This document shows positions 46,105-55,137 of a stretch of 64,000 bases of DNA, one piece after another. A program made the position numbers and the translations under genes. Positions within the stretch are counted from its first letter, which is position 1. Each line of letters begins with the position of its first letter. The notes under the pieces are model-generated. The model had not been told where the DNA came from and ran no database searches. It saw only the letters and a program-made list of their open reading frames with translations. The stretch comes from an uncultured Caulobacter sp. (GTDB lineage: Bacteria > Pseudomonadota > Alphaproteobacteria > Caulobacterales > Caulobacteraceae), in the NCBI GenBank assembly GCA_913776195.1, contig CAJYMH010000007.1, forward strand, positions 85,773 to 149,772, in the 5' to 3' direction.

Positions 46105-46610
46105 GAGGCCTCGGCCTCGAGGTCGGCCAGCTCTTGCTCAGCCAGGGCCTCGCCGACCGTCTGGCTCTTGGGATTGTGGATCATCCGCAGGGAGCGCGGT
46201 TCGACCGGCTCGCCGCAGTCCATGCAGATCAAACCGGGGCGCAGCTTGTGGCCGCACGGCTCATGCAAGAAGTGCAGGGGGCCCTTCTCGCCATAGACGT
46301 GCCGGTCGCCCCAGTCGCTGAGGGTGATCAGCACCGGGCGCAGGTCCTTGCCCTTCTCCGTCAGGCGATACTCAAAGCGGGGCGGATGTTCGCTGTAGCG
46401 GCGCTTTTCCAGCACCCCATGGGCGACCAGGGTCTTCAGGCGCGCGGCCAGGACATTGCGGGCGACGCCCAGGCTTTCCTGCCACTGGTCGAAGCGGCGA
46501 ACGCCGCGGAAGGCGTCCCGCAGGATCAGCAGCGTCCACGGGTCGCCCACCACTTCCAGCGTGGCGGCGACGGAACAGCGCTCCTTGGAGTAGTCGGCGG
46601 TACGGCCCAT
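46101..46610 (-). CDS. HxlR-family transcription regulator
   Basis: A 169-residue winged-helix protein. The HxlR signature is [20 protein letters not shown] with [20 protein letters not shown] and [11 protein letters not shown]. The C-terminal extension has two Cys pairs' worth of ligands ([19 protein letters not shown]), a likely small zinc ribbon. The start at 46610 ([13 protein letters not shown]) is chosen because the 34 residues before it lie in the intergenic region. It is divergent from a thiolase gene. Confidence 0.88.
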   Translation of the reverse strand: MGRTADYSKERCSVAATLEVVGDPWTLLILRDAFRGVRRFDQWQESLGVARNVLAARLKTLVAHGVLEKRRYSEHPPRFEYRLTEKGKDLRPVLITLSDWGDRHVYGEKGPLHFLHEPCGHKLRPGLICMDCGEPVEPRSLRMIHNPKSQTVGEALAEQELADLEAEAS

Positions 46611-46756
46611 CGCGCGAGGGTACTGGTTCCCCGGCGGAAGGCAAGAGGGTTGCGTTTGCGAACCGAATGAGTAAGTTCCTAATTGCAACTCAATTCTGGC
46701 GCGTCGTTCCATCCACCCTTTCGGCGCGCTCGGGTGAGCGGCATTTCCGGTGACTC

Positions 46757-46790
46757 GGCCGGGTTCCTTCAGGAGCCCGGCCGCTCTTTT
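46757..46790 (+). terminator. Terminator-like hairpin in the leader before the thiolase gene
   Basis: GGCCGGGTTCCT / AGGAGCCCGGCC (12 bp, one G-U pair) with a 2-nt apex is followed by GCTCTTTT. It ends 53 nt before the thiolase ATG. It may be an attenuator or mark the 3' end of a short transcript that starts in the gap. Confidence 0.6.
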
Positions 46791-46842
46791 CCCCGGCTTC
46801 GGAAGGGGTTAAGTCCTTCGCCAAGCAGAGGAAACAGCTACA

Positions 46843-48027
46843 ATGAACTCCGATCCCGTCGTCATCGCCTCCTACGCCCGCACCCCCATGGGCGGCTTCC
46901 AGGGCGCGCTGTCGGGCGCCAAGGCGACTGAACTGGGCGCCGTAGCCGTTAAGGCCGCGCTTGAGCGCGCGGGCCTGGCCGCCGACAAGGTCGAACAGAT
47001 CATCATGGGTTGCGTTCTGCCGGCCGGTCTCGGCCAGGCGCCGGCTCGTCAGGCTGCTTTGGGCGCCGGTCTTCCGAAATCGGTCGAGGCGACCACGGTC
47101 AACAAGATGTGCGGGAGCGGCCTCCAGGCGGCGATAATGGCGCATGACGCCCTGCTCGCCGGAACGGCCGAGATCATCGTGGCGGGCGGCATGGAGAGCA
47201 TGACAAACGCCCCGTACCTGCTGGCCAAGCATCGCGGCGGCGCCCGCATCGGCCATGACCGCATTCTCGACAGCATGTATCTGGACGGGCTGGAGGACGC
47301 CTATGAGCCGGGCCGTCTGATGGGCAGCTTCGCCGAGGAGTCGGCCGCCGCCTATCAGTTCACGCGTGAGGACCAGGACGCTTACGCCATCGAAAGCCTG
47401 GCCCGCGCCCGAGCGGCCGTGGAAAACGGCGCCTTCGCCCGCGAGATCGCCGCGGTCACCGTCTCCGGCCGCAAGGGCGATGTGGTCGTCGATCAGGACG
47501 AGCAACCGTTGAAAGCCGATCCGGCCAAGATCCCGACCCTCCGCCCCGCCTTCTCTCGCGACGGGACCATCACCGCCGCCAACGCCAGCTCGATCAGCGA
47601 TGGGGCCGCCGCCCTGGTCATGACCCGCGCCAGCGTGGCGGAGACGCTGGGCCTGCCGGTGGTCGCCCGGGTCGCGGCCCACGCCGCCCACGCGCATGAG
47701 CCGGGCCTGTTCACCACCGCCCCGGTGCCGGCCATGAAGAAGGCTCTCACCAAGGCGGGGTGGTCGGCGGCGGACGTCGATTTGTGGGAGGTCAACGAGG
47801 CTTTCGCCGTGGTGGCCATGATCGCCCAACGAGAGCTGGGCATCGATCGCGACAAGCTGAACGTCAACGGCGGCGCCTGCGCTCTTGGGCACCCGATCGG
47901 CGCGTCGGGCGCGCGTGTCCTGGCCACGCTGTTGTCGGCTCTGGAGGCGCGCGGCGCCGCCAAGGGCATGGCGTCCCTGTGCATCGGCGGCGGCGAGGCC
48001 GTGGCCATGGCGGTGGAGCTGGTCTGA
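46843..48027 (+). CDS. Acetyl-CoA acetyltransferase (thiolase)
   Basis: A 394-residue biosynthetic-type thiolase that condenses or cleaves acetoacetyl-CoA. The nucleophilic Cys is in NKMCGSGLQAAI, the His in GGACALGHPIGASGAR and the second Cys in SLCIGGGEAVAM. The length and motifs are those of PhaA/AtoB-type enzymes. No phaB or phaC lies nearby, so its pathway is not shown by context. AGAGGAAA precedes the ATG at 46843; a GNAT gene follows after 44 nt. Confidence 0.94.
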   Translation: MNSDPVVIASYARTPMGGFQGALSGAKATELGAVAVKAALERAGLAADKVEQIIMGCVLPAGLGQAPARQAALGAGLPKSVEATTVNKMCGSGLQAAIMAHDALLAGTAEIIVAGGMESMTNAPYLLAKHRGGARIGHDRILDSMYLDGLEDAYEPGRLMGSFAEESAAAYQFTREDQDAYAIESLARARAAVENGAFAREIAAVTVSGRKGDVVVDQDEQPLKADPAKIPTLRPAFSRDGTITAANASSISDGAAALVMTRASVAETLGLPVVARVAAHAAHAHEPGLFTTAPVPAMKKALTKAGWSAADVDLWEVNEAFAVVAMIAQRELGIDRDKLNVNGGACALGHPIGASGARVLATLLSALEARGAAKGMASLCIGGGEAVAMAVELV

Positions 48028-48071
48028 GCCTGTCGCGTTCACCAGGCGTCAGACACAAGGAGAACGACGCG

Positions 48072-48344
48072 ATGGCCGAAACCTTCACCGACAACGCCGA
48101 AGCGGGGCGCTTCGAACTCAATGTGGATGGAAAGCTGGCCTGGGCCGACTACCGCCGCCGCGAGGGAGTGCTGGTGATCCCGCATGTGGAGGCGGATATG
48201 GCGCTTCGCGGGACCGGGGCGGCCGATCGTCTGATGCGGCAGGTGGCCGGGTCGGTGAAGGCCGAGGGCGTCCGGATCATTCCGACCTGCGGCTATGCTC
48301 ACGCCTGGCTGCGTCGGCACGAGCCGGATCTGATCGCGAACTAA
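48072..48344 (+). CDS. Small GNAT acetyltransferase (YjdJ-like)
   Basis: A 90-residue protein with the short GNAT fold: RFELNVDGKLAWADYRRREG, IPHVEADMALRGTGAADRLM and RIIPTCGYAHAWLRRHEP. The ALRGTGAAD loop is the acetyl-CoA site of the YjdJ class. Substrate unknown. The ATG at 48072 follows AAGGAG. Confidence 0.88.
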   Translation: MAETFTDNAEAGRFELNVDGKLAWADYRRREGVLVIPHVEADMALRGTGAADRLMRQVAGSVKAEGVRIIPTCGYAHAWLRRHEPDLIAN

Positions 48345-48351
48345 GGGCGAG

Positions 48352-48372
48352 AGGGCGGCGAAGTGCCGCCCT
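48352..48372. terminator. Bidirectional terminator between convergent genes
   Basis: Perfect 8-bp arms AGGGCGGC / GCCGCCCT with a 5-nt loop lie between the GNAT stop (48344) and the stop of the minus-strand gene at 48392. Confidence 0.65.
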
Positions 48373-48391
48373 TCACGATCTCGCCTCCGAC

Positions 48392-48679
48392 TTAGCGGCT
48401 GGTGCGGGCGAGGATCGCGTCCAGAGCTTGAACCCGCAGACCGGTTTCGTCCGCCAGGCGCTTGGCTAGTTCGCGTGCGCCGACCGGATAGGCTTCGCCT
48501 CCGTCGGCGATCTCTTCCGAGATCTTGGCCACCTGCGCCATGGCGTTCTCAAGGGCGGAAAGGTGTTCACGGGCGACGGCCCGGGCCTCGGCCTGAAGGC
48601 GCATGACGCGCTGGCTGATAGTCTCCGCCGCGGTCGAACGCGGCGCGATGTCGGTGACGACGGCAAGCGATGCGGACAT
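48392..48679 (-). CDS. Conserved-looking helical protein of unknown function
   Basis: A 95-residue soluble protein, mainly helical (SQRVMRLQAEARAVAREHLS, SALENAMAQVAKISEEIADG, GARELAKRLADETGLRVQAL). No domain was recognised. The start at 48679 follows AAGGGG; codon use is like that of the neighbours, which supports a real gene. It is convergent with the YjdJ-like GNAT gene. Confidence 0.7.
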   Translation of the reverse strand: MSASLAVVTDIAPRSTAAETISQRVMRLQAEARAVAREHLSALENAMAQVAKISEEIADGGEAYPVGARELAKRLADETGLRVQALDAILARTSR

Positions 48680-48864
48680 GGGTGCAATCCCCTTGTGGAT
48701 ATGGGTTGGAGCACGCCGTCCGGGCCGCGGGGGAGGCAGCCTGGAAGCAACGCACTCACGGTTGAGATAAGCGTTGCGGTCTTCGAAAGTTCCGCGACCC
48801 GAGATTGACGGGATGCGGCTGTGGCGCCTTGGACGCAGGGGGCTTGATTTGGGTCGGATCGCGA

Positions 48865-49377
48865 TCAACGCGGCCGGACGTCCTCGACCAGTCCTGGCGC
48901 CTGCCCTCGGCGGCAGGGGCCTTCGTGCCGCCCCTCGCTGACCAAGGTCATGACGCGGGGCGAGCGATCGGGCGCCAGCAGGCTGAGAGTCATCTCCGCG
49001 CGCATGCGCGTCCGGAAGTCGCCGGTGAAGCGGGCCCGCATCAGGGTCTCGCCGCCGTCGCGGGCGCAGCGGGCGGTCACCACATAGGTCCCGCGATGGC
49101 TGGTCATGCTCAGGCCGGGACAGCGCATCTGGGCCTCACCCATGCTCTGAGCCAGGCTGTGATCCTGACCGATGCACTGAAGCAAGGTCTCGGGCGGACG
49201 GTTGTCCGTACGGGTGACGGTGCGCCACAGGCCCGGCTGAAGACGCGGCAAGTCCTCGGGCTTCACCACGCGGCGCGGCGTTTGTGGGCTTGTCGGGGTC
49301 TCGGAGCAGCCTGTCGGCGTAAGGCCGACAAGACCCGCGAACACGAGCGACCAGATGACGGGCGCGACGCGACGCAT
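48865..49377 (-). CDS. DUF3617-like lipoprotein
   Basis: A 170-residue exported protein. The N-terminus MRRVAPVIWSLVFAGLVGLT ends at a Cys in TPTGCSET, a loose lipobox. The mature part (LPRLQPGLWRTVTRTDNRPP, LLQCIGQDHS, MRCPGLSMTSHRGTYVVTAR) resembles DUF3617 proteins, small periplasmic proteins with conserved Cys. Role unknown. Confidence 0.8.
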   Translation of the reverse strand: MRRVAPVIWSLVFAGLVGLTPTGCSETPTSPQTPRRVVKPEDLPRLQPGLWRTVTRTDNRPPETLLQCIGQDHSLAQSMGEAQMRCPGLSMTSHRGTYVVTARCARDGGETLMRARFTGDFRTRMRAEMTLSLLAPDRSPRVMTLVSEGRHEGPCRRGQAPGLVEDVRPR

Positions 49378-49450
49378 GGCGGGCTCCAGAATAAGCGGGG
49401 CGAACAGCCCTACAGCGCCGCCCGCACGGCGCTATTCAGATCGTGCGGTT

Positions 49451-50461
49451 CTAAGCCACCCGAACCCGCGCGGCGCTTTCCGGCAGGTCCTGGCCGAAGG
49501 CGCGCTGGAAGAACTCTGCTACGGTCGGCCGCTCCAGCTCGTCGCACTTGTTCAGGAAGGTCATGCGGAAGGCCGTGGCCACGTCGCCGCTGAAGATTTC
49601 GGCGTTCTGGGCCCAGGTGATGACCGTACGCGGGCTCATGACGGTGGAGATGTCCCCGTTCATGAACGCGTTGCGGGTCATATCGGCCACGCGGACCATG
49701 GCGGCGATCTTCTGGCGGCCGTCCGGCGTGTCGTAGGACGGGTTCTTGGCCAGGACGATGCCCGCCTCGACGTCGTGATCGAGGTAGTTGAGCGTGGTGA
49801 CGATCGACCAGCGGTCCATCTGGCCTTGGTTGATCTGCTGAGTGCCGTGATACAGCCCCGTGGTGTCCCCCAGACCGATGGTGTTGGTGGTCGAGAACAG
49901 GCGGAAGTACGGGTTGGCCCGGATCACGCGGTTCTGGTCCAGCAGGGTCAGCTTTCCGCCAGCTTCCAGCACGCGCTGGATGACGAACATCACGTCCGGG
50001 CGGCCGGCGTCGTACTCGTCGAACACCAGTGCGACGGGGCGCTGCAGCGACCAGGGCAGGATGCCTTCACGGAATTCGGTGATCTGCTTGCCGTCCTTCA
50101 GGACGATGGCGTCCTTGCCGACCAGATCGATCCGGCTGACGTGGCTGTCCAGGTTCACGCGCACCAGCGGCCAGTTCAGACGGGCGGCGACCTGCTCGAT
50201 GTGGGTCGACTTGCCGGTGCCGTGATAGCCCTGGACCATCACACGACGGTCGAAGGCGAAGCCGGCGCAGATGGCCAGGGTCGTCTGCGGGTCGAACTTG
50301 TAGGCCGGGTCCACCTCGGGAACGTGCGGATCTCGGTGCGTGAAGGCGGGGACCTTCATGTCGCTGTCCACGCCGAAGGCTTCGCGCACGGTCACCCACT
50401 TGTCGGGCACCAGGGTCAGCAGGGCGTCGGCGGTCGAGGGGGTGTCGGCGAATTCAGGCAT
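49451..50461 (-). CDS. cobS: Cobaltochelatase subunit CobS
   Basis: A 336-residue AAA+ ATPase of aerobic cobalamin synthesis. It has Walker [21 protein letters not shown], Walker [12 protein letters not shown], and the MoxR-type [20 protein letters not shown] segment. With CobT and CobN it inserts cobalt into hydrogenobyrinate a,c-diamide. The ATG at 50461 is used; a GTG 9 bases upstream is possible. cobT does not follow: the next gene is the DUF3617 lipoprotein. Confidence 0.94.
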   Translation of the reverse strand: MPEFADTPSTADALLTLVPDKWVTVREAFGVDSDMKVPAFTHRDPHVPEVDPAYKFDPQTTLAICAGFAFDRRVMVQGYHGTGKSTHIEQVAARLNWPLVRVNLDSHVSRIDLVGKDAIVLKDGKQITEFREGILPWSLQRPVALVFDEYDAGRPDVMFVIQRVLEAGGKLTLLDQNRVIRANPYFRLFSTTNTIGLGDTTGLYHGTQQINQGQMDRWSIVTTLNYLDHDVEAGIVLAKNPSYDTPDGRQKIAAMVRVADMTRNAFMNGDISTVMSPRTVITWAQNAEIFSGDVATAFRMTFLNKCDELERPTVAEFFQRAFGQDLPESAARVRVA

Positions 50462-50548
50462 GGTCAGCACTTAGAACCTATGGCCCTCAAGGAAAAGAGG
50501 GTCCGTGGCCGGATCAGGAGGCTTCCTTAGCGTTAGCTGGCAGGTCTT

Positions 50549-51193
50549 CTAGACCAGCTTGGCCTTCTGCAGGGTCTTGTAGGCCTTGATGACCCGCTGG
50601 AGCTTGTGCTCGGCCGAGCGGTCGCCGCCGTTGGCGTCTGGGTGGCAGCGCTTCAGCAGCTCCTTGTACCGCGCCTTGATGGCCGGACCGTCCGCGGTGG
50701 CGTCCAGGTCCAGGTCGGCCAGGGCCCCGCGTTCCAGTTTGCCCAGGTGCCGGCCGGCGGCCTCGGTCGCCTCCGCCCGGCGGCGCGCGGCGGCGAACAC
50801 GCCGAACGGGTCGTTGAAGGCGCGGCGGTCACGGGCGGCGGCGGCGGCGGCCTCGCGCGAGCGGGCGTCGGCCTTGAACGACCAGGTGGGGCGGTCGCCT
50901 GTGGCGCGGGCCTCCATGTGCCGGCGCATCTCGCCTTCGCTCATGCCGGCGAAGAAGTCCCAGCGCTTGTTGTATTCCGCGGCGTGTCGCTGGCAGAACC
51001 AGTAGTGCTGATCCGGCAGATCGCGCGACTTAGGCGCCTTGGCCGTGGCGGCGACGCGGCAGCCGGCGTGATCGCACGGACGTTCGCCGGGCTTCAGGCG
51101 CAGGACGTCTTCCTCGACGCGCACGGCCTCGTCCTCGCCCTCCTTTGGGGGGCGGACGCGGATGTCTTTGAACTTGGGCCGGTACTCGAACAT
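50549..51193 (-). CDS. J-domain protein with zinc-ligand-like N-terminus
   Basis: A 214-residue DnaJ-like protein. The J domain is at the C-terminus, with the HPD motif in LKRCHPDANGGDRSAEHKLQ. The N-terminal half has spaced Cys/His (RPCDHAGCRVAA, YWFCQRHAAEYN) that may hold zinc. Such C-terminal J proteins often sit beside cobS in alphaproteobacteria. The start at 51193 (MFEYRPKFKDIRV) matches the family opening; 51214 is an alternative. Confidence 0.88.
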   Translation of the reverse strand: MFEYRPKFKDIRVRPPKEGEDEAVRVEEDVLRLKPGERPCDHAGCRVAATAKAPKSRDLPDQHYWFCQRHAAEYNKRWDFFAGMSEGEMRRHMEARATGDRPTWSFKADARSREAAAAAARDRRAFNDPFGVFAAARRRAEATEAAGRHLGKLERGALADLDLDATADGPAIKARYKELLKRCHPDANGGDRSAEHKLQRVIKAYKTLQKAKLV

Positions 51194-51252
51194 GGGATTC
51201 AGTCTAGGTCGCACCTAAATACGTTCAAGAATTGACAAGCCGGGAGAGGCCC

Positions 51253-51528
51253 ATGGGCGTCGTCACAGACACGATCCGCGACAAACTAACCACTGCTTTC
51301 GCGCCGACCCGGTTGGAGATCGTAGATGATTCCGACCGCCACCATGGCCACGCGGGCCATCGGGAAGGCGGCGAAAGCCACTTCAACGTCGTGATCGAGG
51401 CGGCCGCTTTCACCGGGGTGAACCGTGTTCAGCGCCAAAGAATGATCAACGCCGCCCTCGCCGCCGAGCTCGCCGGCCCGGTTCACGCCCTGTCGGTGAA
51501 GGTGCTGGCCCCTGGCGAGACGGCCTAG
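51253..51528 (+). CDS. bolA: BolA-family protein
   Basis: A 91-residue BolA protein. The motif DDSDRHHGHAGHREGGESHF with VNRVQRQRMINAALAAEL is typical; the His residues coordinate [2Fe-2S] clusters with monothiol glutaredoxins. GGGAGAGG precedes the ATG at 51253. It is divergent from the J-domain gene and overlaps the convergent response regulator by 4 bp. Confidence 0.94.
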   Translation: MGVVTDTIRDKLTTAFAPTRLEIVDDSDRHHGHAGHREGGESHFNVVIEAAAFTGVNRVQRQRMINAALAAELAGPVHALSVKVLAPGETA

Positions 51529-51911
51529 GAGCCGGCGGCGACCTTGGCCGCGATCGTCTCCAGGACGCGCTTGAGATCGCTTTCGCGGAAGGGCTTCTGC
51601 AGCACGGCGGCGCCCTTGTGGTCGTCGCTGATGCCCGCCTCGCCATAGCCGCTTGCGAAGGCGTAGGGCACGCCGCGCTCACGCAGCACGTCCGCCACGG
51701 GGAAGATCGGACGGCCGCCCAGGTTCACGTCGAGCAGGGCGACGTCGATCTCACCGTCGCGAGCCAGAACCAGCGCTTCTTCAAGCTCGGCCGCCGGGCC
51801 GACGACCACGCAGCCCAGATCGTCCAGCATGTCTTCGACAAGCATGGAGACCAAGGCCTCATCCTCCACGACCAGAATGCGGAGGGATTTCAGGTCGACG
51901 ACTTGCGTCAT
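51525..51911 (-). CDS. Single-domain response regulator
   Basis: A 128-residue stand-alone receiver. The acidic pocket (VVEDEALVS) and the phosphorylated Asp61 in IDVALLDVNLGG are present, as is the Lys in AVLQKPF. There is no output domain, so it probably passes phosphate on or acts by protein contact. A TATAAT-like -10 lies at 51966-51971 on the minus strand, upstream of the start; no clear -35 is seen. No kinase is adjacent. Confidence 0.9.
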   Translation of the reverse strand: MTQVVDLKSLRILVVEDEALVSMLVEDMLDDLGCVVVGPAAELEEALVLARDGEIDVALLDVNLGGRPIFPVADVLRERGVPYAFASGYGEAGISDDHKGAAVLQKPFRESDLKRVLETIAAKVAAGS

Positions 51912-52122
51912 TTAGACGGCTCCAAAGCGTGCGGGGACAGTCGCCGCCGCACGGCATACAGACTTATTATAGGCCGGCGCGAGGGCGCCTAACAGTTCTC
52001 TTCCCAGTCCTTGTCACAACAGGCAAGCTCTGTCGTTGGGCCGTGAAGCCACGTGCTGTTCAAGTCATACAACACACGGTGGCGCCGTCACCGTCTGGCG
52101 CCCGACATAGGAACTTCGCTGT

Positions 52123-53409
52123 TTAAGGCGTCGTCTCGTCCAGGCGGGGGCTGACCCGCAAGGCGGTGATCTGATTGCGCTGGCGGCGCAGGATCTGGAA
52201 CCGGTGGCGGTGAAAGATGAAAGTCTGTCCCGGCTCCGGAATAGTCTGGGCCTCGTGGATCACCAGCCCGGCGATGGTCACCGCGTCGCCTTCCGGCAGG
52301 TCCCAGTCCATGGCGCGGTTCAGGTCGCGCACGGTGACGTGGCCGTCCACATTGACCGTGCCGTCCGGCTGGCGGCGCACGCCTTCGACGGCGTCGTCAT
52401 GCTCGTCGTCGATCTCGCCGACGATCTCCTCAAGAATGTCCTCCAGGGTCACCAGGCCCTGCAGAGCGCCGTACTCGTCCACCACGAGGGCGAAATGGCT
52501 GCGTCTCTTGAGAAAGGCGTTCAACTGGTCCTTCAGATTGGTGGTGTCGGGAATGAACCAGGGCTCGCGTGCGATGGAGGCGATGTCCAGCCCGTCCAGC
52601 CCGCCGTCCGCCGCCGCCATGGCCTTCAGCAGGTCCTTGGCGTGCAGCACGCCGACGATGTTCTCCGTCTCGCCGCGATAGAGCGGCAGACGCGAGTGGG
52701 CGTTGTCCAGCGCCTGGCCCACCAGCGCGCGCGCGGGCAGGTCGATGTCCAGCATGACCATGGACTTGCGGTGGACCATGACCTCGGAGACGTCCATCTC
52801 CGACAGGTCCAGCACCCCGCCCAGCATTCGCCTGTCGCGGCCTTCCACCAGGCCTTCGGAGTGGTGGTACTCCACCGCGCCACGGATCTCCTCGTGGGCG
52901 GCCAGGACATCGGTCTCCATCGACAGGTTGATGCCGAACGGCTTTAGGGTCTGGCGGACGATCCACTGGGCGCCGCGCGCCACGGGGCCGAAGATCTTCA
53001 CCACGATCAGGGCCGGGATCGATATGGCGCGCGCCACGTCGTCGGCGCGGGCGATGGCCAAGGTCTTGGGCAGGATTTCCGAAAAGACCACGATCAGCAC
53101 CGTCATCACCGCCGTGGCGATCAGGGCGCCGATCGGGCCGGGGAAAACCACGGCCAGCACGCTGGTGGTCAGGGCCGAGGCCCCGATATTGATGACGTTG
53201 TTAGAGAGCAGGATCGCGCCGATCATCTGCTCCTGGTCGGTGTTCAGTTTGTTGACCCGCGCGGCGGCCTTGTCGCCTTCGCGTTCCAGCTGATGCATCC
53301 GGCCACGGCTGGCGGCGGTCATCGAGGTCTCGGCCGCCGAGATGAGGCCCGACATGGCCAGCAGCACCACTAGCGACGGCCCCAGGCCAGCCAGGATGGC
53401 CCAGATCAC
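52123..53409 (-). CDS. HlyC/CorC-type CNNM/CBS membrane protein
   Basis: A 428-residue membrane protein. The CNNM domain ([60 protein letters not shown]) has about four membrane segments. A CBS pair ([60 protein letters not shown]) and a CorC_HlyC end ([20 protein letters not shown]) follow. The family is linked to Mg2+/Co2+ export. Its ATG overlaps the aroB stop by 4 bp, so it is translated with aroK and aroB. Confidence 0.93.
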   Translation of the reverse strand: MIWAILAGLGPSLVVLLAMSGLISAAETSMTAASRGRMHQLEREGDKAAARVNKLNTDQEQMIGAILLSNNVINIGASALTTSVLAVVFPGPIGALIATAVMTVLIVVFSEILPKTLAIARADDVARAISIPALIVVKIFGPVARGAQWIVRQTLKPFGINLSMETDVLAAHEEIRGAVEYHHSEGLVEGRDRRMLGGVLDLSEMDVSEVMVHRKSMVMLDIDLPARALVGQALDNAHSRLPLYRGETENIVGVLHAKDLLKAMAAADGGLDGLDIASIAREPWFIPDTTNLKDQLNAFLKRRSHFALVVDEYGALQGLVTLEDILEEIVGEIDDEHDDAVEGVRRQPDGTVNVDGHVTVRDLNRAMDWDLPEGDAVTIAGLVIHEAQTIPEPGQTFIFHRHRFQILRRQRNQITALRVSPRLDETTP

Positions 53410-54524
53410 GGTAAGGCGCCTTCAGCCAGCAGGAAGTCGCGTACAGCGCCGGCGTCCACGCCCTTGGCGGTCACCGCGTCGCCGATGGCGCGCGTGAGAA
53501 TGAAGGTCAGTTTGCCGCCCTCGGCCTTCTTGTCCTGTCCCATGTGGGCCAGAAGCGCGTCGACGGCGAAGGGTTCCGCGCGCACCTGGGCCGGGGTGGT
53601 CGGCAGGCCGACGGCGGCGATGGCGGCCTCGGCCCGGGCGGCGTCCTGGGCGGAGCAAAGCCCCTGGCGGGCCGAGAAGCGGAACGCCTGGGCCATGCCG
53701 ACGGCCACCGCCTCGCCATGCTTGAGCTCGTCACCGAAACCCATTTCACCCTCCAGGGCGTGGCCGAAGGTGTGGCCGAGGTTCAGCAGGGCGCGGCGGC
53801 CCGCCTCCTTCTCATCCTCGGCGACGATCTCGGCCTTCATCTCCACAGACCGGGCGACCGCGTGCGACAGGGCCTGCGGCTCCCGCGCCAGCACCTTGCT
53901 TCCATTGGTCTCAAGCCATTCGAAGAAGGTGAAGTCGCCCAGCAAGCCGTACTTGATGACCTCGGCGTAGCCGCACCCCATCTCGCGGTCAGGCAGGGTG
54001 GCCAGGACATCAAGGTCCGCCAGCACGAGGCGCGGCTGGTGGAAGGCGCCGATCAGGTTCTTGCCGCGCGGGGTGTCGATGGCGGTCTTTCCGCCAACCG
54101 AGCTGTCCACCTGGGCCAGCAGGGTGGTGGGAATCTGGATGAAGTCGATCCCGCGCTTGTAGATCGCCGCCGCGAAACCGGTCAGGTCGCCGACCACCCC
54201 GCCGCCGAAGGCGATGACCATGTCGCCCCGGTCGAGGTTCAGGGCCAACAGCTCATCGCTGACCCGAGCGAGGCCTTCCCAGCTTTTCGACTCCTCGCCC
54301 GGCGGGACCAGGATCATGTCCACCGCGATCCCGGCCTTCTCCAGGGCCGCGGACAGGCGCTCGCCGTGGTGCTCGGCCACGTTGGCGTCGGCGACGATAG
54401 CGGTGCGCTTGCGCTTCAGCAGCGGTGCGACGCGCTCGCCCGCCGTGTCGATCAGGCCGGGGCCGACGACCACGTCATAGGCGCGCTCGCCCAGGCCGAC
54501 AGGGATGGTGCGGATATGGGTCAT
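53406..54524 (-). CDS. aroB: 3-dehydroquinate synthase
   Basis: A 372-residue enzyme that makes 3-dehydroquinate from DAHP in the shikimate pathway. The motifs [20 protein letters not shown] and [20 protein letters not shown] are present, as is the zinc-site [10 protein letters not shown]. It overlaps aroK upstream and corC downstream by 4 bp each, so the three form a tightly coupled operon. Confidence 0.97.
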   Translation of the reverse strand: MTHIRTIPVGLGERAYDVVVGPGLIDTAGERVAPLLKRKRTAIVADANVAEHHGERLSAALEKAGIAVDMILVPPGEESKSWEGLARVSDELLALNLDRGDMVIAFGGGVVGDLTGFAAAIYKRGIDFIQIPTTLLAQVDSSVGGKTAIDTPRGKNLIGAFHQPRLVLADLDVLATLPDREMGCGYAEVIKYGLLGDFTFFEWLETNGSKVLAREPQALSHAVARSVEMKAEIVAEDEKEAGRRALLNLGHTFGHALEGEMGFGDELKHGEAVAVGMAQAFRFSARQGLCSAQDAARAEAAIAAVGLPTTPAQVRAEPFAVDALLAHMGQDKKAEGGKLTFILTRAIGDAVTAKGVDAGAVRDFLLAEGALP

Positions 54525-55063
54525 GCGTCTGCTTCGTGGGCGGCGATGGCGGCGAGCACCTGATCGACGGCCACCTGATGCGGCGTGTCGGCGGTCTCCA
54601 CCACGATGTCAGCTTCGGCATAGAGCGGATAGCGCGCCTCGGCCAGTTGGGTCAGGACCTCCAGCGGGTCACGGTCGCGCAGCAGGGGGCGGCTGTCCTT
54701 GCGTCCGACGCGGCGGGCCAGGATTTCCAGATCGGCCTTCAGCCAGATCGAGGTGGCCCGCTGCTTGATCAGCTCGCGCGTCTTCGGATCGACAAAGGCG
54801 CCGCCGCCCGTAGCCAGCACATGGACCGGCTCGTCCAACAGTCGAGCGATCACCCGGCGCTCGCCGTCGCGGAAGGCGGCCTCGCCCATATCGGCGAAGA
54901 TTTCGGGAATGCTGCGTCCCGCGGCGGTCTCCACCTCGGTGTCGGCGTCCTTGAACGGTAGTCCCAACGCGTAGGCCAGCCGGCGTCCGACGCTGGATTT
55001 GCCCACGCCCATGAGGCCGACGAGCACGATGGTTCGGGTAGGAGGGGCGGGAGCTGCGGTCAT
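54521..55063 (-). CDS. aroK: Shikimate kinase
   Basis: A 180-residue kinase that phosphorylates shikimate. Walker A is [15 protein letters not shown], the shikimate-binding Asp is in KDADTEVE, and [10 protein letters not shown] and LADEP-like [12 protein letters not shown] segments follow. The start at 55063 ([11 protein letters not shown]) has better context than 55081. It heads the aroK-aroB-corC operon and is divergent from a gene for an exported protein. Confidence 0.96.
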   Translation of the reverse strand: MTAAPAPPTRTIVLVGLMGVGKSSVGRRLAYALGLPFKDADTEVETAAGRSIPEIFADMGEAAFRDGERRVIARLLDEPVHVLATGGGAFVDPKTRELIKQRATSIWLKADLEILARRVGRKDSRPLLRDRDPLEVLTQLAEARYPLYAEADIVVETADTPHQVAVDQVLAAIAAHEADA

Positions 55064-55137
55064 GGTGGTGCTTGGAAACAACCGCTTACACGAGCACGGG
55101 GTTGGGCGCCACGTTCGGGCCGGGCATAATCGCGCCC

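Noticed and set aside
52107..52132. GGAAC-N17-CGT, resembling a general stress (EcfG) promoter
   Set aside because: It points into the 3' end of the opposite-strand corC gene and has no gene to serve.
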